The notes under the pieces are model-generated. The model saw nothing but the letters and a program-made list of their open reading frames with translations, was not told where the DNA came from and ran no database searches. This document shows positions 43,249 to 56,800 of a stretch of 64,000 nucleotides of DNA, piece by piece. The position numbers and the translations under genes are program-made. The first letter of the stretch is position 1. Each line of letters opens with the position of its first letter. This DNA comes from Cyrtodaria siliqua (lineage: Eukaryota > Mollusca > Bivalvia > Adapedonta > Hiatellidae): assembly GCA_037043455.1 (NCBI GenBank), contig JAWPHD010008295.1:1-64000 (forward strand), written 5' to 3'.

Positions 43249-46200
43249 TGGTTACGTCTCATGTAACTTACATTAAAATCAAGCGTCATGTAACTTACAT
43301 TAGAATCACGTGTCATGTACTAGTAACTTACATTATAATCTCGTGTCATGTAACCTACATTAGAATCACGTGTCATGTAACTTATATTAGAATCATGTGT
43401 CATGTGCTAGTAACTTACATTAAAATCACTTCTCATTTAACTTACATTAGAATCACTTGTCATGTAAATTACAGAATCACGTGTCATGTAACTTACATTA
43501 TAATCATGTGCCATGTAATTTACATTATACTCACTTGTCATGTAAATTATATTAGAATCACGAGTCATGTAACTTACATTATAATCACGTATCATGTAAT
43601 TTACATTAGAAATCACTTATTATGTAACTTACATTATAATCACGTGTCATGTAACTTACATTAGAATCACTTGTCATGTACTAGTAACTTACATCAAAAT
43701 CACGTCTCATTTAACTTACATTAGAATCACGTGTCATTTAACTTACATCAGAATCAGGTGTCATGTAACTTACATCAGAATCAAGTTTCATGTAACTTAC
43801 ATTAGAATCATTTGCCATGTAACTTACATTAGACTCACGTGTCATGTAACTTACATTAGAATCACGTGTCAAGTAACTTACATTAGAATCACGTGTCATG
43901 TAACTTACATTAGAATCACGTGTCATTTACTAGTAACTTACATTAGAATCAGGTGTCATATAACTGACATTAGAATCACGTGTCATGTAACTTGCAGTAG
44001 AATCACATGTCATGTACTATTAACTTACATTAAAATAACGTGTCATGTAACTTACATTATAATCACTTGTCATGTAACTTACAGAATCACATGTCATGTA
44101 ACTTACATTAGAATCGCGTGTCATGTAACTTACATTAGAATCACTTGTCATGTAACTTGCAATAAAATCGGTCATGCGAATCACATGTCATGTAACTTAC
44201 ATTATAATCACGTTTCATGTAACTTGCATTATAATCACGTTTCATGTAACTTACATTATAATTACGTGTCATGTGATTTACATAAGAATTACGTGTCATG
44301 TAACTTACATTAGAATCATGTGTCATGTAACTTACATTAGAATCACGTGTCATGCACTAGTAACTTACATTAGAATCACGCCTCATGTAACTTACATTAG
44401 AATCACGTGTCATGTAACTTCCATTATAATCACTTATATAATTTACATTAGAATCACTTGTCATGTAACTTACATTTGAATCACGTGTCTTATAACTTAC
44501 ATTAGAATCACTTGTCATGTAACTTACATTAGAATCACGTGTCATATACCAGTAACTGATATTAAAATCATATCTCATGTAACTTACATTAAAATCACGT
44601 GTCATGTAACTTACATTATACTCACGTGTCATGTAATTTACATTAGAATCACTTGTCATGTAACTTAAATTAGAATCATGTGTCATGTAACTTACATTAG
44701 AATCACGTGTCATGTAACTTACATTAATATCACGCGTCATATAACTTACATAAGAATCACTTGTCATGTAACGTACATTAGAATCACGTGTCATGTAACT
44801 TACATTAGTATCACGTGTCAGGTAACTGACATTAGAATCACGTGTCATGTAACTTTAATAAAAATCACGTGTCATGTAACTTACATTAAAAGTACGTCTC
44901 ATGTAACTTACATTAGAATCACTTGTCATATAACTTACATTAGAATCACTTATCATGTACTAGTAACTTACATAAAAATAACGTCTCATGTAACTTACAT
45001 TAAAATCACGTGTCATGTAACTTACATTCGAATCACGTGTCTTGTAACTTAATTTAAAATCACGTCTCATTTAACTTACATTAGAATCACTTGTCATGTA
45101 ACTTACATTATAATCACGTGTCATGTACTGGTAACTTACATTAGAATCACGTGTCTTATAACTTACATAAGAATCACTTGTCATGTAACTTACATTAGAA
45201 TCACGTGTCATGCAACTTAAATAAAAATCACTTGTCATGTAACTTACATTATAATCACGTGTCATGTAACTTACATTAGAATATTGTCTCATGTAACTTA
45301 CATTACAATCACTTGTCATGTAACTTACATTAGAATCACCTGCCATGTACTAGTAACTTACATTAGAATCACGTGTCATGTAACTTACTTAAAATCACGT
45401 GTCATGTAACTTACATTAAAATCACGTCTCATATAACTTACATTAGAATCACGTGTCATATAACTTACATTAACATCTCGTATCATGTAACTTACATCAA
45501 AATCACGTCTCATGTAACTTACATTAGAATCACTTTTCATGTTACTTACATTAGAATCACATGTCATGTACTAGTAACTTACATTAAAATCACGTGTCAT
45601 GTAATTTACATAAGAATCACTGTCATGTAACTTACATTAAAATCATATACTAGTAACTTACATTAAAATCAAGTCTCGTGTAACTTACATTAGAATCACG
45701 TGTCACGTAATTTACATTAGAATCTCATGTCAAGTAACTTAAATTAGAATCACTTGTCATGTAACTTATATTAAAATCACGTGTCACGTAACCTACATTA
45801 GACGTGTCAAGTAACTAACACTATAATCACGTGTCTTGTACTAGTAACTTACATTATAATCACGTGTCATGTGACTTACATTACAATCACGTGTCATGAA
45901 ACTTACATTAGTATCACGTGTCATGTAACTTACATTAGTATCACTTTCATGTAACTTACATTAGAATCACGTTTCATGTATCTTACATTAATATCACTTT
46001 CATGTACTAGTAACTTACATTAAAATCACGTGTCATGTAGCTTACATTAGAAGTACTTGTCATGTGACTTACATTAGAATCACGTGTCATGTAACTTACA
46101 TTAGTATCACTTGTCATGTAACTTACATTAGAATCACTTGTCATATAACTTACATTAGAATCACGTGTCATGTACTAGTAATTTACGTTAAAATCACGTG

Positions 46201-46856
46201 TCTTGTAACTTACATTAGAATCACGTGTCATGTACTAGTAACTTACATTAAAATCACGTGTCATGTAACTTACATTAAAATCACTTGTCATGTGACTTAC
46301 ATTAGAATCAAGTGTCATGTAACTTACATTAGAATCACTTGTCATATAACTTACATTAGAATCACGTGTCATGTACTAGTAACTTACATTAGAATCACTT
46401 GTCATATAACTTACATTATAATCACTTGTCATGTACTAGTAACTTACATTAAAATAGCGTTTCATGTAATTTACATTAGAATCACTTGTCATGTGACTTA
46501 CATTAGAATCACGTGTCATGTAACTTACATTAGTATCACTTGTCATGTAAATTACATTAGAATCACTTGTCATATAACTTACATTAGAATCACGTGTCAT
46601 GTAACTTACATTAGAATAACGTGTCATGTGACTTACATTAGAATCACGTGTCATGTAACTTACATTAGTATCACTTGTCATGTAAATTACATTAGAATCA
46701 CTTGTCATATAACTTACATTAGAATCACGTGTCATGTAACTTACATTAGAATAACGTGTCATGTTACTTACATTAGAATCACGTGTCATGTATCTTACAT
46801 TAGAGTCATTTATTATGTAAGTTACATTAGAATCACTTGTCATGTAACTTACATTG
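43248..46856. repeat. 27-bp satellite array, copy B, about 130 units
   Basis: Unit by unit it follows 15657-19110, including the positions of the ACTAGT-bearing 33-base units, but has an extra block of about 181 bases at roughly 46575-46755. There a run of units (GTGACTTAC / TAGTATCACTTG / GTAAATTAC / CATATAACTTAC) is repeated once. Confidence 0.97.
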
Positions 46857-46884
46857 GCACCCCTATAATTAAAACGTTCCTACG

Positions 46885-47390
46885 CCCATGAATCGTGCCA
46901 TGTTAACCTTTTTTGCAGCACTTACAAAGTGCTTAGATGGTTTAAAATCACTAGATATACGTACACACAAATTATATTCTTCAGGAACAATTGGCAACAA
47001 TTCATTATTCATATCAAATTCATGACCAGGATTATTAAAGCCCACGTGCAGTTTTACATTTTAAATATTACATATCATATCCCAATCATTAGACCACTGA
47101 TATAAATCGTTGACATAATTTTGAATTAAATAGTTATTCTCATCAGTAGTCATGAAGTGAACGATATTTTTCCAGTCATCGGCAATTTTTTTTTCAATAT
47201 GGCTACACACAACCGAATCGATGTCGTTGAACAGATTAAAAAAAGTATAGGTCCAAGCACCAGTCCCTGAGGAACACCTGATAGAACATTGTGCAGTTTG
47301 GATTCGACCCCATTTAGTACCACTCTCTGTTTGCGTCCATCCAGCCACCCTGCAATCCACTTTGCTACAAACTATGTGCTTCACCTATAA
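46885..47390 (-). mobile_element. CR1-like LINE fragment on - strand, copy B
   Basis: Same as 19138-19640; SGVPQG box at about 47255-47290 and IADDWK box at about 47170-47190 on the - strand. Confidence 0.8.
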
Positions 47391-47576
47391 TCATTTATAA
47401 TAATTATGTATATTGGTGGTGACTGTCGACGTTAATTGGTCACGTTTCAGGAATTGGGTTCGCGTTGAATTCCTGGAACTGGGTTGGTTACGTTCCTAGA
47501 ATTGGAATGATTGGCTACACTCTCGGGTTTGGGTTTAATGGGGTTGTTACACTATTCTGGAACTAGCTTCATTTAA

Positions 47577-48017
47577 AAGGGCATTAAAAACCATCGAAAA
47601 AGCTGAAAAAATTATCGAAATATCATAAAAAATAAAGGAGATATGATCTTTTAAAAAATTGAAAAATTCTCCAACGGAGGCATCCACCATCTCAGTCATC
47701 GCTGCTTTTAACCATTTATTGCATATTGATAAATATCATTTAAAACAAATAATATCACTGCAAATACATGTTAATCGTAAAAAAAGCATATACAGTAGAA
47801 ATGTGTTACTTTGTATTTATAATTTAATACATTTATTTGCTTTAAGCACTATTTATGATCTATGTTCCATATATGGAAAAAGGCGCGATGATGTCATCAT
47901 TCAAAGATGGCTGTCTCCTATATGTTTTAAGATATTTTGATAATTTTTTCAGCTTTTTCCATGTTTTTTAAATCCCATTTAAATGGAACTAGTTCCAGAA
48001 TAGTGCATTATCCCCTT
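47577..48017. mobile_element. TTAA-flanked MITE, copy B
   Basis: TTAA at 47573-47576 and 48018-48021. Same as 19824-20264. Confidence 0.7.
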
Positions 48018-48310
48018 TTAATGAATTTGGGTATATAACCTGCCATAAATAATCCGTGGTGTTAACTATAGGCTTGAAATTGTTTAAAATAATAAATGAC
48101 ATACAAGCACCACGTTATGACCAGACGACAATTAATCATCACGGGGTTGATAATCTGCAATTACTGTTTCGCTCTCCACTACTCCCTACATTGTACCAGT
48201 GAACTAATAAATCTCGTATTACTCCGCTGATTGTACCGACTGATAACAGATCCTTACACCGTGCGTCTGTACGTATCGCTTATTGCACTCAGTTTATCAA
48301 TGAAACGGGA

Positions 48311-48318
48311 TATAAATA
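48311..48318 (+). promoter_or_regulatory. Candidate TATA box upstream of gene C
   Basis: TATAAATAGGGGCG as at 20558. If it works, it serves gene C, whose exon 1 is at 53641. Confidence 0.3.
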
Positions 48319-48834
48319 GGGGCGAATTGTTTTTATTTCAATGAAAATTAGTGTTTAAAATTTAAATGATTGGAAACTTCGAGGTAATACTTTTATTAAA
48401 TAATATTTAGATATTTAACGTATAAACATATTTGTTATGCGTCAAGTAGTAATTCTGACTGTTAAACACATAATTAAGATATGGTTTTGAACCCGTTTTA
48501 AATTGTGATGCTTTACATTGTCTGGTTTTGATGATTATACGGATTTTTTTTTGAAACTATACTTTGCAAATGATTGTGATTTAACATGTTTAAATGTGTA
48601 TTTGTGCAACTTTTCATACATTTTTTTATAGTAGTTTATTCAAAATTTTGAAAAAGGGACCTCGGATGTGAAACATCCATAATTTATATAGAAACCTGCC
48701 ACATCTTCTGGCTTTTATATGTCAGTTGGGGCTTTAACGTTTTCGATTTGTGTGTCAGCTTTGAGCGGGTTTAAGTTTCCAAAAACGGAATACGTGTGAG
48801 CGCGAGATATGTCGAAATGTAAACATGCCAGAAT

Positions 48835-48900
48835 ATGTCTGCTAAAAACAATGAGAGTCTTACGAAAATGCCTAAGATCGACGAGGTTTTCTTCTCTTTG
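48835..48900 (+). CDS. Candidate alternative first exon upstream of gene C
   Basis: Identical in sequence to 21082-21147, with the same GTGAGT donor in phase 0 and the TTTTA repeat (48911-49170) behind it. Unproven. Confidence 0.25.
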
Positions 48901-48910
48901 GTGAGTTTTA

Positions 48911-49170
48911 TGCATTCTATTTTATTTTATTTTATTTTATTTTATTTTATTTTATTTTATTTATTTTATTTTATTTCATTATTTATTTTATTTGATTTTA
49001 TTTCATTTATTTTTTAATTTATTTTTTTTAATTTGTTTTTCGATTATTATTTTATTTTTATTTTATCTTATTTTATTTTATTTTTATTTATTTTATTTTA
49101 TTTTATTTTGTCATTATTTTATTTGATTTTATTATTTCATTATGTTATTTTATTTTGTTTTATTTGATTT
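48911..49170. repeat. (TTTTA)n microsatellite, copy B
   Basis: Same as 21158-21412, with about two more units at the start. Confidence 0.9.
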
Positions 49171-49508
49171 ACTTTTATTATTAAAGTGACAAATAATATC
49201 GTTCAAAATATTACATATACAAAACAATACAGTTTAATATGGGCAATTTTAATTAAACAAATGAATACCCAGCCTAATGAGGCTTATTAGGCACTATATA
49301 GAAATATCAAATGCATTATTGATTTTACAATTCAGGTAATCGGTATAACAACACAAACCAACCGATAGATCAATTGACATAAATAACTTTGTAACTGCTT
49401 ACTAATCTCCAAAATACACAAAACTAATACTGCATTTTGCATATAACAGCCTATTAAGTAGACAGACATTGATATTGTTTATCGACAAAGAAATATTTAA
49501 ACTATAAG

Positions 49509-51427
49509 CTCACTTATACAATGGGTTGATGATTTTGAGCAGGAAATCCAAAAAGCTTTAGGTCATGATGAAAACGAAATCATCATTATGGGTGATACAA
49601 ATTATAACTTCCTAAAAAATTCACCTAAAATATGGTTAGATTGTCTTGATACATACAATTTTACTCAATTAATACAATCTCCAACAAGTGTTAATACAAA
49701 TTCTTCTACCCTTATAGACCATATTTACTCAAATAAACCACATAATATATGTGAAACAAATGTTCCAATATATAGTGCAAGTGACCACTACCCAGTCTGC
49801 GCAACAAGACATGCACCCTTTATTAAATCAGGTAGTACACATACAGAAATAACTTACAGATATTTTAAGAAATGTGATACAATGCATTTCAATAATAGTT
49901 TAAATGAAACGTTTGATCTTATCAATATAGGAAGTACGACAGATGTAAACTCTGTCATAAGCTCGTGGAGTGATGCTATTCTTAATATGTACTAGATCAA
50001 CATGCACCTATAAAAAATAAACGAATAAAAAGCAACACACTTCCAAGTTGGTTGACTCCTGAAATAAAAGAATCAAGGAATAAAAGAGATTTCTATCCTA
50101 AGACAAAAGAATTTGTCCAATATAAACATTGGAGAAATAAAACAAATATTCTCATTGATCAAGCTAAAAAGGATTGAATAATGGACATGTCACTGAACTT
50201 GTTTTTATTGATTTCAAAAAGGCATTTGATCTAGTTAACCATGAACTTTTGTTGGCAAAACTTAAAAGTTATAATTTTGATAAATCCACTTTAAAATGGT
50301 TCAACTCGTACCTTACAAATCGATATCAGAATATACAAATTTCGACAGCTTTCAAAGCCTAATCTTATAAAAACAGGGGTACCACAAGGGTCAATACTTG
50401 GCCCACTTCTATTTATCATTTTTGTCAATGATCTACCACTTTATGTATAAAATGCAAACACAGACATATTTGCTGATGATGTAACATTGTCTACGTCTGG
50501 TCCTAATCTTGAAATTATACAAGAAAATAGCCAGCTTAGTCTCAAACAAACAGAGCAATGGGCTAAGCAAAATAAAATGTTAATAAATGAAATGAAAACA
50601 AAATATATGATTATAGGTACATCTCAAAAGTTGTCTAAACTTAATAATGAAGTAAAACAAGTATATGTTAACAGTACAGCAATAGAAAATGTACAGAGTC
50701 AAAAATTATTAGGGGTATATATTGATAAAAACCTGTCATGGGACGTCCATGTTGATAATCCTTGTACTTCTTTAACAAGCAAAATGGTGACACTATTTTG
50801 GGAAATTGCTCTAGCAACAATATTAATAGAATCCAAAAAATCCAAAAAAGAGCTGCTCTGATCATCCTTAATAAGCCATATGATGCATCTTCAAAACCCT
50901 TATTTAAAGAGCTTAAATGGTTAAATGTCCATGATCGAATACAATTTCATAAAGCAGTGCAGGTTTACAAATGCGTCAATAATCTTGTTCCAGACTATCT
51001 TACATCTTTGTTTCAAAAGGTTCATTCCTCTTATAAATTAAGGACTTGTTCAAATGGTGATCTAATCGTCCCGAAACATAGGCTAAGTATATACAAACAA
51101 AGTATTCGTTATTCTGGTTCTGTCATATGGAACTCGATCGCACCTCCAATGCGACAAGCCAAACATATCAAAGAATTTAAAAAGAAATATTATTCCTATC
51201 TTTTAGGTAATACTAGTTAATTTTAATTTGCTTGCATTTGATTAAGTACTTTAAAATAACTTTAACAGATTTATATATAGGGACTTTTGATTTTACAACA
51301 GGAAACTCTTCAGAATTGTATAATAGTGTATGTATATAACCATGTGTGTGTGTTACATGTTTCTTCATAAGGTGGCCTCAAGGGAGTACAATTGTTGTAA
51401 ATTGATTGAGTTACCATTAAATAAAGC

Positions 51428-51485
<58 letters not shown>

Positions 51486-51490
51486 AACTT
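49509..51490 (+). mobile_element. Degenerate LINE with endonuclease and RT, copy B
   Basis: Same as 21737-23720, sharing the same deletion and frameshifts, so the damage predates the duplication. Endonuclease SDHYPV lies within 49588-49995, FIDFKKAFD in 50174-50362, FADD at about 50470, C-terminal piece 50762-51220, and (ATT)n tail 51431-51483. Confidence 0.88.
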
Positions 51491-51539
51491 AATAGTAAAT
51501 ATAGTACAAATAAAGTTATACGATTTTAAAGGCATTTTT

Positions 51540-51871
51540 AATAAACTGTCCCATTTTTAATAGAATCCTTTAATTTTTCTGCCTCAGTAGCTGTGTCTGG
51601 ACACAGTTCATTTAATGTATGCAATAGTTCAGTTCAAGAGGCACTGCATCTCGCAGTATATTAGAAAGTGATTTTCGGTTTCTACACACTGAGCATGACA
51701 GTGTTTACATATTCTATCTTGTCTGTGGTATCGGCCTAATTCAATTCCTGTTGGCATTGAACCTGCTCTAAATTGAGTAATGACAGAGCGTACCTGTTTC
51801 CTTAAATTTAACTGCACATAATTTTCGCATTCATATGTATCTTTAAATAGTTTATATATAGTAACTGACAT
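51540..51871 (-). mobile_element. LINE zinc-knuckle fragment on - strand, copy B
   Basis: Same as 23760-24093; frame 51629-51871. Confidence 0.7.
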
Positions 51872-52127
51872 ATATCTATAAATAGGTATATCTTCCTAAT
51901 TTCGCGTGTGTATAGGGTCTGCGAAGAGAAATATTTTCCTTTAAGAAACCGAAAAGGAGGGGCGTATAGCGACCGACCGCGGTTACTGAATTTTGAAGAT
52001 TTCTCTCCATAGCCTCTATCCGGCTTAGTGTTTACCACAGATTTACCGATAGTCTCTATATAGGTCATGGTCTAAACCATGAAGAGCCATGGTAATAAAA
52101 TGGAACTTTGTAACATGTTATCGAATT

Positions 52128-53158
52128 ATATTGTGTATACAAATCTGGTGGAATGATATTGTATTACAAATCTGGCAGATTGATATTGTATTACAAATTT
52201 GGTGGAATGATATTGTATTACAAATCTGGCGGAATGATATTGTATAACAAATCTGGTTGAATGATATTGTATTACAAATCTGGTGGAATGATATTGTATT
52301 ACACATCTGGCGAATCATATTGTATTCCAAATCTGGCGGATTGATAGTGTATTACAAATCTGACGAAATCATACTGTATGACAAATCTGGCAGAATGTTA
52401 TTGTATTACATATCTGGAGGAACTATATTTTATTACAAATCTGGCGAAATTATACTGTATTACAAATCTGGCGGAATGATACTGTATTACAAATCTGGCA
52501 GAACGATATTGCATTACAAATCTGGCGAAATGATATTGCATTACAAATCTTGGCATAATTATATTGCATTACAAATCTGGCGGAATGATATTGCATTATA
52601 AATCTGACGGAATTATATTGCATTACAAATCTGGCGGAATGATATTGCATTACAAATCTGGTAGAATGAATTGCATTACACATCTGGTGGAATGATATTG
52701 CATTTACAATCTGACGGAATGATATTGCATTACATATCTGGTAGAATAATATTGCATTACACATCTGGTGGAATATACTGCATTACAAATCTGGCTGAAT
52801 GATATATTTATTGCATTACAAATCTGGTGGAATGATATTGCATTACGCATCTGATAGAATGATACTGCATTACACATCTGGTGGAATGATATTTCATTAA
52901 AAATCTGGCGGAATTATATTGCATTACAAATCTGGCGGAATGATATTGCATTACACAACTCTGGCGGAATGATATTGCATTATAAATCTGACGGAATTAT
53001 ATTGTATTACAAATCTGGTGGAATGATATTGCATTACAAATCTGGCGGAATGATATTGCAGTACAAATATGGCAGAATTATATTGCATTATAAATCTGGC
53101 GGAATGATGTTGTATTACAACTCTGGCGGAATTGTATTTCAAGTCTGGCTCAAGTTGA
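52128..53158. repeat. Second 27-bp minisatellite, copy B
   Basis: Same as 24350-25380, with only scattered base changes and the same change from TGTATTAC to TGCATTAC units. Confidence 0.95.
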
Positions 53159-53640
53159 TTTGTTACATGTTATATCTGACTATTATGATTGGAATCATTC
53201 CACTGTTTCGTTAATCACATTAATAGTTGTTTAAACAATCCAGTGGGTAAACTCTAAAACATAGCACAAGTTTTGTTTCAACTGTCATGTATTAGTATCA
53301 TTATGTTAAGAAAATATATTTATACAAGCTTTTAAAGCTTCCTTCTGATTCATTTCCACATGTTTGTAACATCTTTGAATGTCTATTTAATAAGCTATGT
53401 AAATTGTGAAACATTTGTGAATAAAATACTGTTTCAACTAATCCAGTTAATTATTACATAAGTATGCAAGTGTAAACATTAAAATGAGAATCACGTGGTT
53501 AGAATAATTAAATTAGTGCATTATTTAATTGACATAGGATATTGGATACAAAACGCCTCATAAAACTTCTAGAGATAATGGTATTGACTTATAACCTTCT
53601 TTCTCTCTTATGTCTAGTTTAACACAAACCAACGTTCAAG

Positions 53641-53829
53641 ATGATGTCGGGAAAAGATGGACCGTTTGTTTCCACAGCTGAAGTCACCATGGCAACGGCG
53701 GCGACGAAGGACACGAACACTGAGAATATTAACTCGGATGACTCTGATATGAAACAAGTGTGGCGATTTATCTATGTCGATTTGGCGTTCGTTAAAAGTA
53801 TAAATGGCATCTTTTTAGCAGCAGAAGTG
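53641..53829 (+). CDS. Gene C exon 1: N-tail and first half of TM1
   Basis: 63 codons, MMSGKDGPFVSTAEV to FLAAEV, preceded by the acceptor TTATGTCTAG and followed by GTAAGTTACATGACA at 53830. The same as gene B exon 1, because this exon lies inside the duplicated unit. Confidence 0.8.
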
Positions 53830-56800
53830 GTAAGTTACATGACAAGTTATTCTCACGACAAGTGATTATAATGTAAATTACATGACAAGTTATTCTCACG
53901 ACAAGTGATCTAATGTAAGTTACATTACACAAGATTTTATTCTCATGACAAGAGATTTTAATGTAAGTTAAATGACATGTTATTCTCACAAGTGATTATA
54001 ATGTAAGTCAAATGACACGTGATTATAATGTCAGTTACATGACACTTGATTCTAATGTAAGTTACATGACACATGATTCTAATGTAAGTTACATGACAAG
54101 TGATTATAATTAAGTTACAAGAAACGTCTCATGACAAGTGAGTCTAATGTAACTTACAAGACAAGTGATTCTAATGTAAGTTACAGACAAGTGATTATAA
54201 TGTAAGTTACATGAAACGTGATTCTAATGTATGTTACATGACACGTGATTTTAATGTATGTTACATGACACGTGATTATAATGTAAGTCACATGACAGGT
54301 GATTCTAATGTAAGTCATATGACAAGTGATTCTAATGTAAGACAAGTGATTCTAATGTAAGTTACATGACACGTGATTTTAATGTAAGTTACATGACACG
54401 TGATTATAATGTAAGTTACATGAAAAGTTATTCTAATGTAAGTCACATGACAAGTGATTCTAATGTAAGTTACATGAAACGTGATTCTCATATACGTTAC
54501 ATGACAAGTGATTCTAATGTAAGTCACATGACACGTGATTCTAATGTAAGTTACATGACACGTGATTCTATTGTAAGTTATGTAACAAGTGATTCAAATG
54601 TAAGTCACATGACACGTGATTCTAATGTAAGTTACATGACGAGTAATTATAATGCAAATTACATGAAACGTGATTCTAATGTACGTTGCATGACACGTGA
54701 TTCTAATGTAAATCACATAACAAGTGATTCTAATGTAAGTCACATGACACGTGATTCTAATGTAAGTTGCATGACACGTGATTCTAATGTAAGTCACATG
54801 ACAAGTGATACCAATGTAAGTTACATGACACGTGATTCTGATGTAAGTTATATGACAAGTGATTCAAATGTAAGTCACATGACAAGTGATTATAATGTAA
54901 GTCATATGATACGTGATTATAATGTAAGTTACATGACACTCGATTATAATGTAAGTTACATGACAAGTGATTTTGATGTTAGTCACATGACACGTGATTA
55001 TAATGTAAGTTACAATTCTTACATTAACCGTGCAGCGTAACGTAGGTTTAGCACATGTAGGTTATAATAGCTTAAATGAGACTCCATTGCCCTTCCATAG
55101 TAAAGTTAAAATGTTGACAACCTGTTAAAAACTCAAACCTCGTTAGAATTCTGGGAAGCTTACTTTATCATGCAAATAAACATGTCTGCTATTAAACATC
55201 AACAAGGAAATAGGGGGTTTAATACCTTCTAAGAAACATTTCTTCAGTTGTATACTAACACCGGGTCAAAGGTCAACACTATTTTTACCCCTTGCAATTT
55301 CATACCCTGTCTACTTTCACTTCTCAAATTTATATCAAAAAACTGTCAAAAACATGATGAGCTGCATTTTCAAATATCAACAACATGTCCAGAATACAGT
55401 TACAGCCAAAAAATAACAGGAAACTACACTAAAAAAAGTTTTTAAAGAAAAAAAGATTAGCACTCTTTAATACAGAACTACTTTCGATGCACCAGGCGAG
55501 CACATTCTGTTGATTTAGTGTAATTAGACCTATAACTGTGTACAATGAATTTCCTTGAATATAAGGGGTCATGCTTTCGGCTGATTCGTTATGTTTAAAA
55601 AAATATACTGATAAGGAAGATCCTTTGAAAGCAACAAACACAACCAGGAGAATAAAGTAGCAGACTCGGTTTTATAGAGTATGTTCATGAGAGGTAATGT
55701 AGTAAGCAGCAACACCCCTCACGCCCCTAGCACCGGCTTAAGCGATATTCTACTTCAAAGGCGTCTATATTGAGCTCGTTGATCCCAGAGGACGAGTATA
55801 AATAACACTACTGATTCGTAGCACGGGGTTTTTACAGCCGCCACACTGCACTGATAATGGAGATCTTTGGAAGCAACAAACACAACCAGGAGAATAAAGT
55901 AGCAGACTCGGTTGTATAGAGTATGTTCATGAGAGGTAATGTAGTAAGCAGCAACACCCCTCGCCCCTAGCACCGGCTTAAGCGATATTCTACTTCAAAG
56001 GCGTCTATATTGGGCTCGTTGATCCCAGAGGACGAGTATAAATAACACTACTGATTCGTAGCACGGGGAGACTTTTTACAGCCGCCACACTGCACTGATA
56101 ATGGAGATCTTTGGAAGCAACAAACACAACCAGGAGAATAAAGTAGCAGACTCGGTTGTATAGAGTATGTTCATGAGAGGTAATGTAGTAAGCAGCAACA
56201 CCCCTCACGCCCCTAGCACCGGCTTAAGCGATATTCTACTTCAAAGGCGTCTATATTGGGCTCGTTGATCCCAGAGGACGAGTATAAATAACACTACTGA
56301 TTCGTAGCACGGGGAGACTTTTTACAGCCGCCACACTGCACTGATAATGGAGATCTTTGGAAGCAACAAACACAACCAGGAGAATAAAGTAGCAGACTCG
56401 GTTGTATAGAGTATGTTCATGAGAGGTAATGTAGTAAGCAGCAACACCCCCCACGCCCCTAGCACCGGCTTAAGCGATATTCTACTTCAAAGGTGTCTAT
56501 ATTGGGCTCATTGATCCCAGAGGACGAGTATAAATGACACTACTGATTCGTAGCACGGGGAGACTATTTACACCGACACACTGCAAGTCTGACCTATAGT
56601 CCCACGTGAAAATCCTGATGTACCCCATTTCAGACATTTTCGTATTTAAGTATTTGATCGCCTACACTTATATGACGTTTCTGAATGACTTTTCTTCTCC
56701 TTTCAGGTTTTATCATTACTAGGTCTAATCAGCGTGACTGTACCTAAAAATGAAGGATGTGCGGATCTGTATGGTAACTCTTATTCCTTGTACGAGTTCG

